A stretch of 64,000 bases of DNA from Botryococcus braunii (GCA_002005505.1 MVGU01001180.1:20001-84000), one strand, 5' to 3'; positions 1 to 10,700 are shown, counted from the first letter of the stretch. Notes: generated from the letters alone by a model not told the origin. A program made the numbers and translations.

Positions 1-493
1 CGTGGAGTTTGGGGTTCAGGGAGCTGGTTACTGGCAATGTACCGATGCGGGGCATGCGGCGCAGGCTGAGGTAAGTAAGCGGATTTTTCATACTTGTTAC
101 ACGCAATGCCCTAAAAGCTTGATCTCGCAATCCATGTCAAATGCAGGAAAATCTGAAATGTGTCATATACGACTTTTATATGCACGGCATCCCATTGTAA
201 GGTGCAAACATTGCTTGTGGGCCTCTTGATTGCTATGATGCATTGGAGGGTGTGTGTCGACCCCCTTTGATTTACATTACTTAAAAATCACCCAAGTAGC
301 TTTTCATAAATAATGGACTAAAATAGGACGCCATGATATATAAATGCGGAAAACTTTATTAGTTTTACAAAAAAAAATCTGGCAAAAAGCTTGTACTAAT
401 GTTGTCTACAATTGCCAGGAATGCGCTTAACATGACGCTTTGTTACACATCCTTCCCTTTATCTTTGTTGCCACATTGTTGCTACAAGGGTAG
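1..493. other. no gene recognised
   Basis: AT-rich sequence without a convincing reading frame on either strand and without visible LTR or tRNA structure. It holds short A and T runs and several GTAC/TATAC-type words. I see nothing I can name here. Confidence 0.5.
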
Positions 494-805
494 CTACCCA
501 CGCTTTTGTCTACATTTGATAATGCCCTAAAGAATGGGGAGTGTCGGACAACCTGAACAATGGTCGTACCAGCTTAGCTCCTTGAAAGATATATCGGTCG
601 TATACGGTATGTACGGTCATGTACGGTTTTCTTTGTTGTCATACGGTACCTACATATGCTTCTGTCTACATTTAATACTACCTTACAGGAAAGGGAGCGT
701 TATATTACCTGCAAAATGGTGGTACCATCTTAGCTTCTTAAAGGATATGTCGGTCGTATACGGTATATACGGTCATGTACGGTTGTCTATGTTCTCACAT
801 GCGTC
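494..805 (+). repeat. diverged two-copy tandem duplication, unit 156 bp
   Basis: Copy 1 is about 494-649 and copy 2 about 650-805. Both contain the same ordered blocks: a CTAC...GCTT start, GTCTACATTT, an AATGG/AATGGTGGTACCA block, AGCTTAGCTCC or TCTTAGCTTCTT, and a TCGGTCGTATACGGTAT then ACGGTCATGTACGGTT end. The copies are offset by 156 bases and differ at many positions, so the duplication is old. Frames that run through it differ between copies, so I do not read it as coding. Confidence 0.7.
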
Positions 806-1032
806 ATGCGATACGAGAAGTCGCCATTTACCCATCCATAGGCTAAAGTATACGTTTGATATAATATATCATGGGTTCGTCTTGTGTTTGGATAAACTCG
901 GGGTGCATTGGTAAGGTTTCCAAGCAGGACAGAAATATTAAGGCCGTCACTTATGAATAGAAAGGTCAAGCCTTACAACTCGTAAACAGTGCAAACTTCA
1001 CCATTTCTAACACTTTAACAAGGATCATTGCT

Positions 1033-1236
1033 GTGCCACTGTCATATGATTCCAATGGCATGATACTTTTATCCCCCATTAAATTCATGAGCTGCGGTGC
1101 GAGCAGGGCCCCAGAGGACTGCCCCAAAATTGTTGTCGACCTTGTGAGACAATGCACGGCAACCGACCCTCTAGTTCGACCAACGGCCAACGCTTTGGCT
1201 AAACACATGAGGAGTCTTATGGCGGAATCCAATTGA
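1033..1236 (+). pseudogene. protein kinase C-lobe relic or terminal exon
   Basis: An open frame of about 67 codons ends at a TGA at 1234-1236. Its second half reads APEDCPKIVVDLVRQC followed by TATDPLVRPTANAL, which fits kinase subdomains X-XI: a CP..L..L...C segment, then DP..RP, where the Arg is the one that normally pairs with the APE glutamate. The upstream part (SYDSNGMILLSPIKF) is not recognisable as kinase, and no ATG, DFG, HRD or ATP-binding motif precedes it. It is either the last exon of a kinase gene whose other exons are elsewhere or a decayed fragment. The family link rests on one motif block. Confidence 0.45.
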
Positions 1237-1599
1237 ATGCAATCGAAATCAGACTTGTTGGAAAGGGATAAGGCCTGGGACTGCCAAGAGTTCACTTCCC
1301 TCCCCCTTTACTACAGTTTCAGAGCTCGTATAACAGGTTGTAATGGCAATCGGAGAGAATGCATAATTCCGGGGTTATGAAACAAATACCCGGAATATAT
1401 CCTACAATTTTATAACCTTGTTGCGAGTTAGATCATTACCTTTTGGATGGGCTTTCAGAAGCTCATAGAGTTTTCACATCGTCATATGTGTACTTGTATA
1501 TGTACGTGGGCATATACTAATGAGTACCTTGCTAGTACGTACCACTACCATATCCTTTACATTTACATATGTGATACCTAAATTGATTGCCTTACCACA
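1237..1599. other. no gene recognised
   Basis: AT-rich spacer between the kinase-like relic and the LTR relic. Apart from a GTACTTGTATATGTACGTGG-type run near 1490-1510, no coding or structural signal is seen. Confidence 0.5.
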
Positions 1600-1891
1600 G
1601 AACTTTTACGCCCGTGTAGGTGTCGCCGATGATCGACAAAGGCCCCAAAACCCGACTGCCACAATCCTTACATTATGGGGCTCCACCTCTCGCCCAATGT
1701 CTCCATAATACCAAGCCCAAGCCTTTAGGTGCTTAGACTATCATAACACCTCTATCTTGTCCGCTGTCTGCCCGCACAGCAACGTTCACACCACCGGTGC
1801 GCTACTGCCCGTGTAACGCCGTTACGCGTCACGAGGTTCACCCGGCCTTTACGCTTCACGAGGTTCACCCGATCGTTGAACCCCTGTTACA
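1600..1891 (-). repeat. probable LTR relic of a decayed gypsy element
   Basis: The right boundary is supported: CCTGTTACA at 1883-1891 is followed by TCCTCCCCCTCCTATCTTGGACGTC, the mirror of the polypurine tract and LTR start of intact Gypsy-C (GACGTCCAAGCTAAGGGGG then TGTAACAGG at 43519-43550). Read on the minus strand the LTR starts TGTAACAGGGG and then diverges from Gypsy-C, so this is a related family. It contains a short tandem duplication of TTCACGAGGTTCACCCG-like sequence (about 1826-1872). The left limit is a guess. Confidence 0.5.
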
Positions 1892-3080
1892 TCCTCCCCC
1901 TCCTATCTTGGACGTCCCGGCCATGTAGGTAAGGAGACTAACCTAAGCACCCAAGGCTTTAGGTTTTGGGTTGTGCTCTAGAGACCTAGAGTCGCTAGTC
2001 TGGCGTCCCCAGCCCCAACCGGACCCCTTATCTTGTTTCTTCCTTACATGTCCAGACCACTCCGTATCTGTCCTTACATGTCTAGTCCTGTCCGTGCAAC
2101 GAGTCCCGTCCAAGTAAACTAGTCCATTGGTCATGTCCTTTACGCGAACCCGGGAACGGACACGCCAACTAGTCCGGTCCTTTCCACTAGTCCTTTCCAC
2201 ATCACGATACATCAGGGTAAACATAAGTTACGACACTCTACGCATGTGTCCTGTCCAGGGTGAGCGGTTAGCACCGCACGCACCCGAGAGGGGCCACGCC
2301 CCTCACTCTCGTCCGTTCCCCCGTCCGTTCTACTCCTAATGTCTACCCATACTGGAGTACCCTCACGGTGCAATCTGGTTGCCACGTCCAAAGCTTCCCA
2401 CAAAAGGAGCACCAAGGGGCCGACCCGATCTGCCAGGGCGTCAAGCACGCTTGACACGCTTGCGTTGAGATGTAGCTTCCTTTCCTGTCCGTTTAGCGTC
2501 CGACCCAAGCCCCGTGGTTAGACTCCAGTACTGCTATACCGCCTCTTGAGAATGCACGAAATTTTCCTCAGGTTCTCAGGTATTATGGTTGCTCTCAAAT
2601 GGTCCACTTAATAAGATACTCGCGCATTACTTTTCTGCCCCCAAGTTTCCACTCTCTATGTGCAAGCACTGCCTCCACCTCATATTCAATCTCACCATTT
2701 ATGATTTCAGGAGGTGGGGGTTTCACGCTCCCGTCACTGTTATAAGGTTTGAGAAGGTGAACATGGAATACGTCGTGCATACGCATATGCGTAGGTAGCA
2801 GCAACTTCTATGCTACCGGGGAAATAACCCGGGTGACCAAAAAGGGGCTCATGTACCTTGGGAACAATTTGTTAGTCCGGGTATGTTTGAACTTAATATT
2901 CTTTGACAAAAGAAAGACTTGTTGACCTACTTCAAGTCCTGGTAAGTTCCGTGGCCTTTTATCGGCATACGCCTTCTGTCTATCGTGGGGGCTGCTTTAA
3001 GGCAAATCCTAACCCGTTTTAACCCCACCGCATACGGCTGACAAATTCAGCCGCAGCTGGAACATATTTTCGCTCGACAC
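1892..3080 (-). mobile_element. decayed chromodomain Ty3/gypsy relic (Gypsy-C related)
   Basis: Several blocks match the reverse complement of the 3' part of Gypsy-C, in the same order. 1993-2010 matches the GGGGACGCCAGACTAGT block at 43409-43425. 2247-2285 matches the GTGCGTGCGGTGATGACCGC block near 43110. 2380-2450 matches the GGTCGGGTCGGCCCCT block near 42968. 2595-3000 encodes the end of integrase plus a chromodomain. Everything upstream of the integrase C-terminus is missing. The relic predates the nested pile to the right. Confidence 0.8.
2560..3000 (-). pseudogene. gypsy integrase C-terminus and chromodomain fragment
   Basis: Around 2870-2960 the minus strand reads QQVFLLSKNIKFKHTRTNK, the counterpart of the Gypsy-C segment QPVLLSTKNLKFKHTRTRK. 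It is followed at 2595-2804 by HDVFHVHLLKPY, PPPPEIINGEIEYEVE, AVLAHREWK and EYLIKW, an integrase tail leading into a chromodomain. The chromodomain breaks off after the EYLIKW strand. Stops and frame changes separate the pieces, so it cannot make a working protein. Confidence 0.8.
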
Positions 3081-3381
3081 CACGAGCAAGGACAGGTGCA
3101 TCATAGAATTCTTGACGAGTTCTGCTGGCGAAAAGGGCCAGCTTCAGCCCCGGTCTTTGGCGTTACGTGAAGGTGGCGTAAGTTGCACTTGGGCATCAAT
3201 GGTGGTGGTGGCCAGCCCTGGTTTGGTGGGGCAAACACGTTTGTGAATAAGACTTGGAACACACGATATTGTGAATACGAGTTGGAGTGACAAATGTCTT
3301 TAACTCCAAACAAATACGATGTACATTTACAAATGCCTTCACCACATTCTCCTCAAGAATTGGTTAGGTTTTTAAGGGATT

Positions 3382-3422
3382 CAGGGTTTAGGGTTTAGGT
3401 TTTAGGTTTGGGGGTTTAGGGT
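3382..3422 (+). repeat. interstitial telomere-type repeat (TTTAGGG)n, degenerate
   Basis: About five or six units of GGGTTTA or one-base variants (TTTAGGG, TTTAGGT, TTTAGGTTTGGGGG). This is the Arabidopsis-type telomere unit found in most land plants and many streptophyte algae. It is short, imperfect and internal, so it is not an active chromosome end. Confidence 0.75.
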
Positions 3423-3719
3423 GGAGTACGGTGTACATTATAACGCGTAGCCAGCGTGATTATGGGGTGTACCCATGCGGGATGTACCCAAGCGGGAATG
3501 TCCCCTGCTATGGCAATGAGCGGAAGAGTATTTGATTGAGGCAACGAGATCCGTTCATGAAGAAGAAGATAGCGACTGATTACAATGCGTGAAGTTTTCG
3601 TCTTAAATGCGACGTAGAGCGGCCAATTATTGAAAGTACGCGTTCATCCAAGTATATATGAAAACAAGAGAGAACTGTACGGGATCTCCCCATACACGCA
3701 TATGAAGTACAAGGTAATG
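3423..3719. other. no gene recognised
   Basis: Spacer between the telomere-like run and the reverse-transcriptase relic. A short direct repeat of a GCGGGATGTACCCAAGCGGGAATGT-type phrase lies near 3476-3505. Nothing else is named. Confidence 0.4.
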
Positions 3720-4290
3720 GTTGTCATTACATCCCCAACAACGGCCCGGTTGACCATGCCGAGAAGGCTATCTAATAAGAGGTCTGAGCCACCAACCGAT
3801 AAGACATTTTTGGAGTGTAATGCAGTTAAGCCGTCTCACCCGCTAGCGGTACGGCCCCTGGGTAAGAAGGTTTTGAGGGCAGCAATGAGGTCTTCCACTT
3901 GGGCAAGTGCACGGTGAGGGGCCAAGGCTGGGGGGGCGTCCATGGGAAGCGGTCGCAAAGGATGAAGCGCTTCCAATGCATCCCAGGTGGCAGGCGTAAC
4001 TGAAGCGGTGGTGCCGGGCTCAAGCATCCGAACTACCGCCGATAATTTGCCATCTACAACCTTGGCAAGAGCCGCGCGTCGTCCAATTAGCGGGATGGGT
4101 TTTGTGCCAAAGGTGCTGTTGCCCGGAGTTCATCGATATCCCCATCCAACCAAGCACGGGCACCACGGAGAACGTACCGCGCAAACCCCTCCCCCTGCGG
4201 CCTGCCAGGAGGGGTTAAGACTGCACGTGCACATCGGAAGGATCAAAAGTTCAACCCAAGCCGCCTCGGATCCGGAGACCAGCGTCTTTT
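3720..4290 (-). pseudogene. decayed reverse-transcriptase fragment unlike the LTR elements here
   Basis: On the minus strand from about 4080 to 3720 one frame reads GRRAALAKVVDGKLSAVVRM, then ATWDALEALHP, then QVEDLIAALKTFLPRGRTAS, then a TGA, then DGLTALHSKNVLSVGGSDLL and LLGMVNRAVVGDV. The order (ALHP block, AL..F..G..SGPDGL block, N..L.G) resembles the region just before and into the palm of many non-LTR-type reverse transcriptases, with the stop replacing the Pro of SGPDG. Upstream, in another frame, ARYVLRGARAWLDGDIDELR continues the similarity. No YxDD box remains. The family call is from memory of such proteins, not from a search. Confidence 0.5.
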
Positions 4291-5083
4291 CCAAATTAGC
4301 TTCTTTTTCCGGTCGAAGAATCTGACTTGGAACACTTTTTAGAAACAATTTTGGAATATTCTATTAATAGCCCAAAAGATTTCATTTCAAGCGGCCTGTA
4401 CGAACACCCCCCCCCCCAAATAAGTCATTCCCACCCTGACCGTCACTTAGTTAATTCTTGTGGCCTTTCGCAAGAAAATTAATATCGGCTCTGAAACTCC
4501 AGTACGTGATAGTACATTTGTTCACTTGATTGCCACGCCAGCATAAACTCTTCCCGGTCCGCCCTTAAAGACGGTGCCACGTCACCTTAGAGACCCCCTT
4601 GCAATACGAGCCTCGGGGAAGCAAACGGGGCCTTTGAAACAAGGTTCAAGTTGCAAGCTCTCCTACGCTGGAGCATTTCTAGTATGGCGCACATAGGCCC
4701 CTCTCGCCTCCAAAATCCTGTCACCTCAGTGCCTTACAAAGACCCTTGCAACTGCATACCTACGACGCCCTGGCAGACACAGCACACAGCACTACATCCT
4801 GTTGGTGAGCACGACAGCAATGCGCATGGCAAGTGGAAATACTGCAACTTGAACCACCTGCAACCAATTCTGTAATCAGCACTGCTGCTGACCTCACATA
4901 TATTTTTGGATGAATGGATGGGCACGTGCTGCTTTTCTGCACAGAGTACCGATACCGGATGAAATAATGAAAGACCAATAACCGATGAATGACGAGTAAT
5001 CGGATCCGGGGATTGGATCTGGACATGGGAAACCTAGCAATATACAGTTGATAATGTAGGGGAAGGAGGTGTACGCATACACC
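4291..5083. other. no gene recognised
   Basis: Low-information sequence with a run of ten C residues at about 4407-4416. Short frames on both strands have no recognisable motifs. I see no repeat boundary or RNA gene. Confidence 0.4.
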
Positions 5084-5608
5084 ATGGGGACAAGTTCATT
5101 TCTTACTTTGAAAGACCTAGAGAGATTGTTTAAGAGTTTGGAGGACAACAACTCGCCAGATGCCTTGACAAGAATTACTAAATTCATGTTGTGTATACAT
5201 ATTGCTGAATCTGGCTGTGGTTATAAAACAGTACAGGACTGTGTCATGCAATTATAATGCTCCGATGTGAGGATTGATTTAGAAGACATGCAGCTTGATT
5301 TGTGGACGAAAGTCTTCAATGTAATAACTGCAGATCCGTTCTCAAATATTGTGAATGCCCTCTATGGGTTTTGTGAGGAACATGGGAATACTATTGAAAC
5401 ACCCATAGACTTCAATGTGATTGTCAACAGCGCAGTCCCACCTACAATACTTGTCACTGTTCGAATGTGTGCTTTTATCTTGCAGACATGGTGGAATGTC
5501 AAGGGGCTTCACTCTCACGCTGCTCAGTACTGTCGTAATTACATAAAGTCAATGCATAAGAAGTGTTCATCCTTTAAAAGCAAGAAAATGAGGCATCCAA
5601 ATGCATGA
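5084..5608 (+). pseudogene. unknown protein, one reading frame broken by a single TAA
   Basis: An ATG at 5084 opens a frame of 57 codons to a TAA at 5255-5257. The same frame then stays open for another 116 codons to 5608. Two long open stretches in one frame with a single stop suggest a once-coding sequence of about 174 residues. The first part has FLTLKDLERLFKSLEDNN and CIHIAESGCGYKTVQDC. The second has LDLWTKVFNVITADPF, NALYGFCEEHGN and CAFILQTWWNVKG. It looks soluble and mostly helical, with no zinc knuckle, protease or RT motif. I do not recognise the family. It could be part of a host gene exon or an accessory frame of an old mobile element. Confidence 0.35.
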
Positions 5609-5765
5609 CGAAACTCCTGAGTAGTGTACCTTTAGGCACGTCTGCATCACAATAGGTAAAAATCTCATGATACCCTTCATGCTCCAGGATCATGTTCAGG
5701 ACCGGGTGTGTAATTTGGCTTGTGTCTAAAGTTTGATTACAGCTTTCAATGTAAATGGCATTGAG

Positions 5766-6106
5766 TGTGATGGAATGTAGGGATTTCCCGGCATTTCTGG
5801 ACATTTCCCTTACCCCCTAGCCTAGGCGCACATGTGGTGCACATGTCGTACGAGCAACGCGAGTACGCACGTGCCTAGCGTCTAGCCTAGGCTTCCTAGC
5901 CGTCGAATTCCATTGGATAGTTATGGACGTTACTCTCATAGTAGGATTCTAGGATATTTTCTAGATACTATTGTAGAGGTTTGGTGGACTAGTGCGCTAC
6001 CATTGGAGGAACGTTAACATACGATCACGAACCACGGGAAGGAACGGATAGAGACGTAAGCCACGGGAAGACACGCACTCAGGTAATCTGGAAGCTTAGT
6101 AGACCA
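5766..6106 (+). repeat. Gypsy-A LTR fragment, inverted relative to its neighbour
   Basis: It starts at the LTR terminus TGTGATGGAATGTAGGG and runs through the first 341 bases of the Gypsy-A LTR in LTR-sense orientation on the plus strand. It stops inside the LTR at GCTTAGTAGACCA, where it joins a piece of Gypsy-A leader. The same sequence occurs in the opposite orientation in the LTR at 6156-6713, so the two form a large inverted repeat. The left neighbour (5609-5765) shows nothing I can name. Confidence 0.85.
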
Positions 6107-6155
6107 CCACGCGAAAGACTTGCAGAGAACAATTCGGCATCTCGCCGATACCAGA
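6107..6155 (-). other. Gypsy-A leader fragment with primer-binding site
   Basis: The 49 bases CCACGCGAAAGACTTG... to ...GATACCAGA match the leader next to the 5' LTR of Gypsy-A2 (about 30421-30469). On the minus strand it contains TGGTATCGGCGAGA, the primer site. It lies on the wrong side of the LTR at 6156-6713 for Gypsy-A1, so it belongs to a second, rearranged copy sharing that LTR. Confidence 0.8.
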
Positions 6156-6192
6156 TGTCGTAGAATGCACAAGTTAGAGAGAATTTCCAAGT

Positions 6193-6291
<99 letters not shown>

Positions 6292-6713
6292 AGGCCGGAT
6301 GGCCGACAAGTTGGACGCTCTTTCCAATTACAAGTAACCCCCACCTCACGGAGCTTCCACTCCCTACTTGTGGTCTACTAAGCTTCCAAATTACCTGAGT
6401 GCGTGTCTTCCCGTGGCTTACGTCTCTATCCGTTCCTTCCCGTGGCTCGTGATCGTATGTTCACGTTCCTCCAATGGTAGCGCACTAATCCACCAAACCT
6501 CTACAATAGTATCTAGAAAATATCCTAGAATCCTACTATGAGAGTAACGTCCATAACTATCCAATGGAATTCGACGGCTAGGAAGCCAAGGCTAGACGCT
6601 AGGCACGTGCGTACTCGCGTTGCTCGTACGACATGTGCACCACATGTGCGCCTAGGCTAGGGGGTAAGGGAAATGTCCAGAAATGCCGGGAAATCCCTAC
6701 ATTCCATCACATC
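6156..6713 (-). repeat. Gypsy-A1 3' LTR with expanded GA tract
   Basis: Bounded by TGTCGTAGAATG on the left and CCATCACA on the right (minus-strand LTR reads TGTGATGG...ACGACA). Length is 558 bp against 465 bp in both Gypsy-A2 LTRs. The difference is the GA microsatellite at about 6192-6289. Confidence 0.88.
6192..6289. repeat. (GA)n microsatellite inside the LTR
   Basis: About 98 bases of uninterrupted GA. The same position in the Gypsy-A2 LTRs holds only GAGAGAGAGAGAGAC. Long Ser-Leu or Arg-Glu frames across it are artefacts of the repeat. Confidence 0.95.
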
Positions 6714-6956
6714 ATCCCCCCCTTAATTCCTGCATGTCCTCATGCAGCCACATACACACATACAGTAGACCACAATTATAAGGGAATGGTCGTCACCGAA
6801 CGGCCCATCCACCAGCGCCGTTAGACCCTTGCCGAATGGGTTACATTAGGGTCCCCGCCTCCAAGTTATTCCCCTATCATCCCAAGCAATTGACTAAAGC
6901 GTCCATTTTTTTTTAAATTTATTTATTAGGTGTGCTTTATTCCAGTCCTAAGTACA

Positions 6957-7025
6957 ATACTGTACGATACGATACGATATGATACGATACGACACGGTAC
7001 GATAAATTACGATAAATTACGGCGA
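6957..7025. repeat. TACGA-type pentamer array
   Basis: Units GATAC, GACAC and GGTAC vary on a five-base period, followed by two ACGATAAATT units. The Gypsy-A2 counterpart at about 24247-24300 is shorter and differs in unit order, so the array changes copy number between copies. Confidence 0.75.
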
Positions 7026-7312
7026 ACTACGACGAACGTTCCCCTTATTCCTTTCGAACTATCCAAGTCCGCCTTTATTGACACATCCCTATTTATTATT
7101 TATTAAAACAACACAATGCTTGTGACACAACCGATAAACAATCCGAACAAGATAAATATGACACAGGTGTAGCTCAGTCCACAATGCTTTCCTAAAGTGG
7201 CTATCCATACAACACAGTTTCTTTATGATACATTGTCCATAGTGTACACATACTGTACACATAAGGTACACAAGAAGTACACATATAGTACATAGAAAGA
7301 AATCCATCCCAA

Positions 7313-7415
7313 GGTTCCAAGTAGCCCATATCCAAGGGTTCCAAGTAGCCCATATCCAAGGGTTCCAAGTAGCCCATAGCCAAGGGTTCCAAGTAGCCCA
7401 TAGCCAAGGGTTCCA
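7313..7415. repeat. 24-bp tandem repeat, about 4.3 copies
   Basis: The unit is GGTTCCAAGTAGCCCATAKCC plus AAG. The last copy ends in GGTTCCAAGTCAC. Gypsy-A2 has about three units at 24580-24662. Translated, it gives a Trp-rich repeat, but it lies beyond the pol stop and is not conserved in frame. Confidence 0.9.
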
Positions 7416-7738
7416 AGTCACTTCTGTACTTCAAGCCCACGTCCCAAGTGCTAGTTAAGCAGACTGCGGTTGCGCGCCATGTGTACTTCAATTCCCATCC
7501 CTGAATGCGAAACCCCGAGTTCAATGCATCGAAGCGGTATGAGGCCTCATGCCACACATACCGAGGTAGGCAACCTACCCCGTCCCTTGTCCTAAAGTAC
7601 ACAAGATATACAGTCCCTACCATAGGTCCCGTCCCATGTATTCCCAGACACCAGGTGGGAACTCCACAAGTGGAATGAGGGGGACAACCGTCCGGAGGGG
7701 CCCGTTCAAGGGAAGGTGTCGCGCAGCGCCACCTGGTC

Positions 7739-10700
7739 CTAAATGGGCGGGGCGAGCCCCTGGAGTCTATGATAGGTATTAACCAGCCCGGGATGGGTCT
7801 CGAATGCCTCTTGAGATTCCCATGAGTCCTCTGTGGCCCCATGGCTTGCCCACTTTACAAGGTACTCGAGAAAGGGTGTGCCATCCTCAAAATGGTAGGA
7901 GAACCCATCCTTGTCGTGCAACAGCCCGTGATCGACGAGTGCATCCACTACCCACTCCAGGTGAGTGGTGCCATCCGCTTTGGTGATGACTTTTGGGGGG
8001 CAGTATCCACGCGACTGCGCCTCCTCACGTGTCCAGTATGGCTTCAAATAGCAGACATTTATGCGGGGGTGGATGTCCAGCCGGTCCGGAAGATCCAGTG
8101 TGACGAAGTTAACGTTGTCGGGCGTGACCGCCATGACCCTGAAGGGTCCCACGTGCCTGGGCTGCAGCTTGCTGAATCTGTTTGGAGTTAGCGTGGGGGC
8201 CGCACAGGTGGAAAGGAGGACATAGTCCCCTTCCTGGTAGATGGCCTCCCTCCTATGCCGGTTGGCAAAGGCCGTCTGACGGTCTTGAGCTGCACGCAAA
8301 CACTTCCTTGCAAGGGTGATTTTGTCTTGCATTTTTCTCATGAAGAGATCAGCTTTATCCACCTTAGTGCCCTCCGTGTGTCCCACCGCAAACGGTATAT
8401 TTGGATCTTGCCCATATGTTAACCTGAAGGGTGTGGAGTTTAGGGAAGTTTGCCAAGAGTTGTTGTAGGCAAATTCCGCCACTGAAAGGTAATCCTCCCA
8501 CTCCTTTGGGTTATCCTTGACATAGTGTTTCAGAAAATCTTCCTAGATCCTATTCACCCGTTCCGTTTGACCATCTGACTGAGGATGATATGCCGTAGTT
8601 CGAGCCGGCTTGCACCCCGTCAGACTTAGAAGTGTGTTCATGAAATTATTCACAAACCGAGGATCTCGGTCCGAAACAATTTCTTCAGGGAAACCGTGAT
8701 ACTTCCATACTTTATCCCTCATCAGAACAGCAACTTCATAAGCATCTGCATTGGTAGTGGTAGGGGCAAAGTGGGCACATTTGCTCAACCTGTCAACCAC
8801 TACCCATTCTGCGTTATGCCCGTGTTTGCTTTTAGGCAGTCCCGTGATGAAATCCATTGAGATGCTTTGCCATTTCCTTGTGGGGATTTGTAAAGGGTGT
8901 AAGAGTCCTGCGGGTAACTGGTTTGAGGCCTTCACCTGCTGGCATGAATCACAATACTTCACATACTCCCGCACATCCTCCGCCATTCCCGGCCACCACC
9001 AGTCCCGCTTCACTTGATCATACATCTTTGCAAAGCTTGGATGACCTACAGAAGGAGGTTCATGCAAAGCTTTCAATATGTCCTGCCGCAGATTCCTAGC
9101 AACTGGACCTTCCTTATCCCGGACTTCATAAAATGCAGGCACATATTTTCTTCCCTCCCTTCCAAATTCCCAAACCCCGTCCGTAAAGTGAACTTTTCTC
9201 CTATTTGCCCTTGTTCCCAACCACGAATCATGTGCGTAAGCACCCTTCAACAATTCCAAGAAGGTGTCACACCCGTCAGACCCGAGGGTGATGGAGCCCG
9301 AGCGGGCCCTCCCGTCCCCATCCATCGAGGTTGCATTGATCCCCTTCCCGGGGTTGGGCTCCGTGGAGACGTTGCGCTGCTGTTGTCCCTGGAGCTGTCC
9401 CTGGAGGACTGGGTTCCTGGACAACGCATCCGCAACGATAGTCTTTCCAGGCTCCCAAACCCAAAGAATGTTGAACTCCTGCAACTTCTCAGCCCACCGT
9501 GCCCTCCGAGGGCTTAAACCAACCTGTTGCTGAAGAAAAGTGTTACACTTATGATCTGTGGTGACAGTGACTTGTTTCCCTAGGACATAACATCTCCATT
9601 CAGTCAAGGCATACACTACAGCAAGTAACTCCCACTCAGTTGCAGAATAGTTCCTTTCTGCACTTTTGAGCTTCTTACTGTAATAAGCAATGACTCGACC
9701 TTCCTGCAATAGTACAGCGCCAACCCCAAAATCACTGGCATCACAAATTACCTGGAAGGGTTTACGAAGGTCTGGCAGTGACAGTATGGGTGCCTGTATT
9801 AATGCATCCTTGAGAGCCGCAAGGGCCTCATCTTGCTCCTTTCCCCAAGTCCAAGAACTTTTGCTACTGGACAGTTTAGTCAAAGGAGCAACAAGTGAGC
9901 TGAACCCCTGAATAAATTTTCGAAAATAATTTGCAATCCCCAAAAATCTACGCACGTCGGTGACGTTTTGGGGTGTGGGCCAATCCTTGACTACCTCCAC
10001 CTTTTGGGGGTCCACTTTCAGTCCATCCTTGCCAATGATATGCCCGAGGTATTTGAGTTCTGAGCATAAGAATTCACATTTGGCAAGTTTTGCAAACAAT
10101 TCCTTTTCCCGAAGGCGTTGGAACACCTTCCGAAGATGAGCATAATGCTCCTCTTCATCCCGACTGAAAATTAGAACATCGTCAAGGTACACTACCACAA
10201 ACCCTTCCCTTATGAAATCATGAAAGATTTCATTCATTAGGCGTTGAAAGGTAACGGGGGCGTTGGTGAGTCCAAAAGGAAGCACTAAGAACTCATACAG
10301 CCCAAAGGGTGTACGAAACGCTGTTTTTGGAATGTCTTCCTCCTTTAGCCTTACTTGATGATAACCACTGAGGAGGTCCAGACTTGAGAAAATCTTAGCA
10401 CCTTTAAGTTTATCAAGCAAGTCGTCTATGCGAGGGAGAGGGTACCTATCATGAATGGTGATTTTATTTAATGCCCTGTAATCTATAACCATTCGGTATG
10501 TGCCCTCCTTCTTCCTCACAAACAAGACCGGTGAAGCATATGGTGAACATGAGGGGCGTATGTGTCCCTTAGAAGTAGTTCATTCACAGTTCGCTCACAT
10601 TCCTCAGTTTCTTCCACGGACAAGCGGTAAGTATGACGGTTTGGAGGAGTTACTCCTTCCTGCACATTAAAAGTGTGATAAACTTGTCCGTGTGGGGGTA

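Larger units (their letters stand above)
6714..7738 (-). other. Gypsy-A1 3' untranslated region with polypurine tract and two tandem repeats
   Basis: On the minus strand the polypurine tract AAGGGGGGATGA lies against the LTR start (plus-strand TCATCCCCCCCTT at 6714-6726). Inward lie a run of TACGA-type pentamers (about 6958-7020), GTACAC-rich sequence (7240-7290), and tandem 24-bp units (7313-7415). Gypsy-A2 keeps the same order with different repeat numbers. About 1 kb is non-coding. Confidence 0.75.

Noticed and set aside
2127..2521. Short plus-strand frames over the gypsy relic
   Set aside because: No motif; they are antisense to non-coding 3' sequence of a decayed element.
6014..6398. 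Frames rich in Ser-Leu or Arg-Glu repeats on both strands
   Set aside because: They are translations of the GA microsatellite and change with its length; the short-tract LTR copies have no such frame.
7089..7421. Trp-rich repeat peptide (NPWLWATW type)
   Set aside because: Produced by the 24-bp tandem repeat in the Gypsy-A 3' untranslated region; copy number and frame differ in Gypsy-A2.
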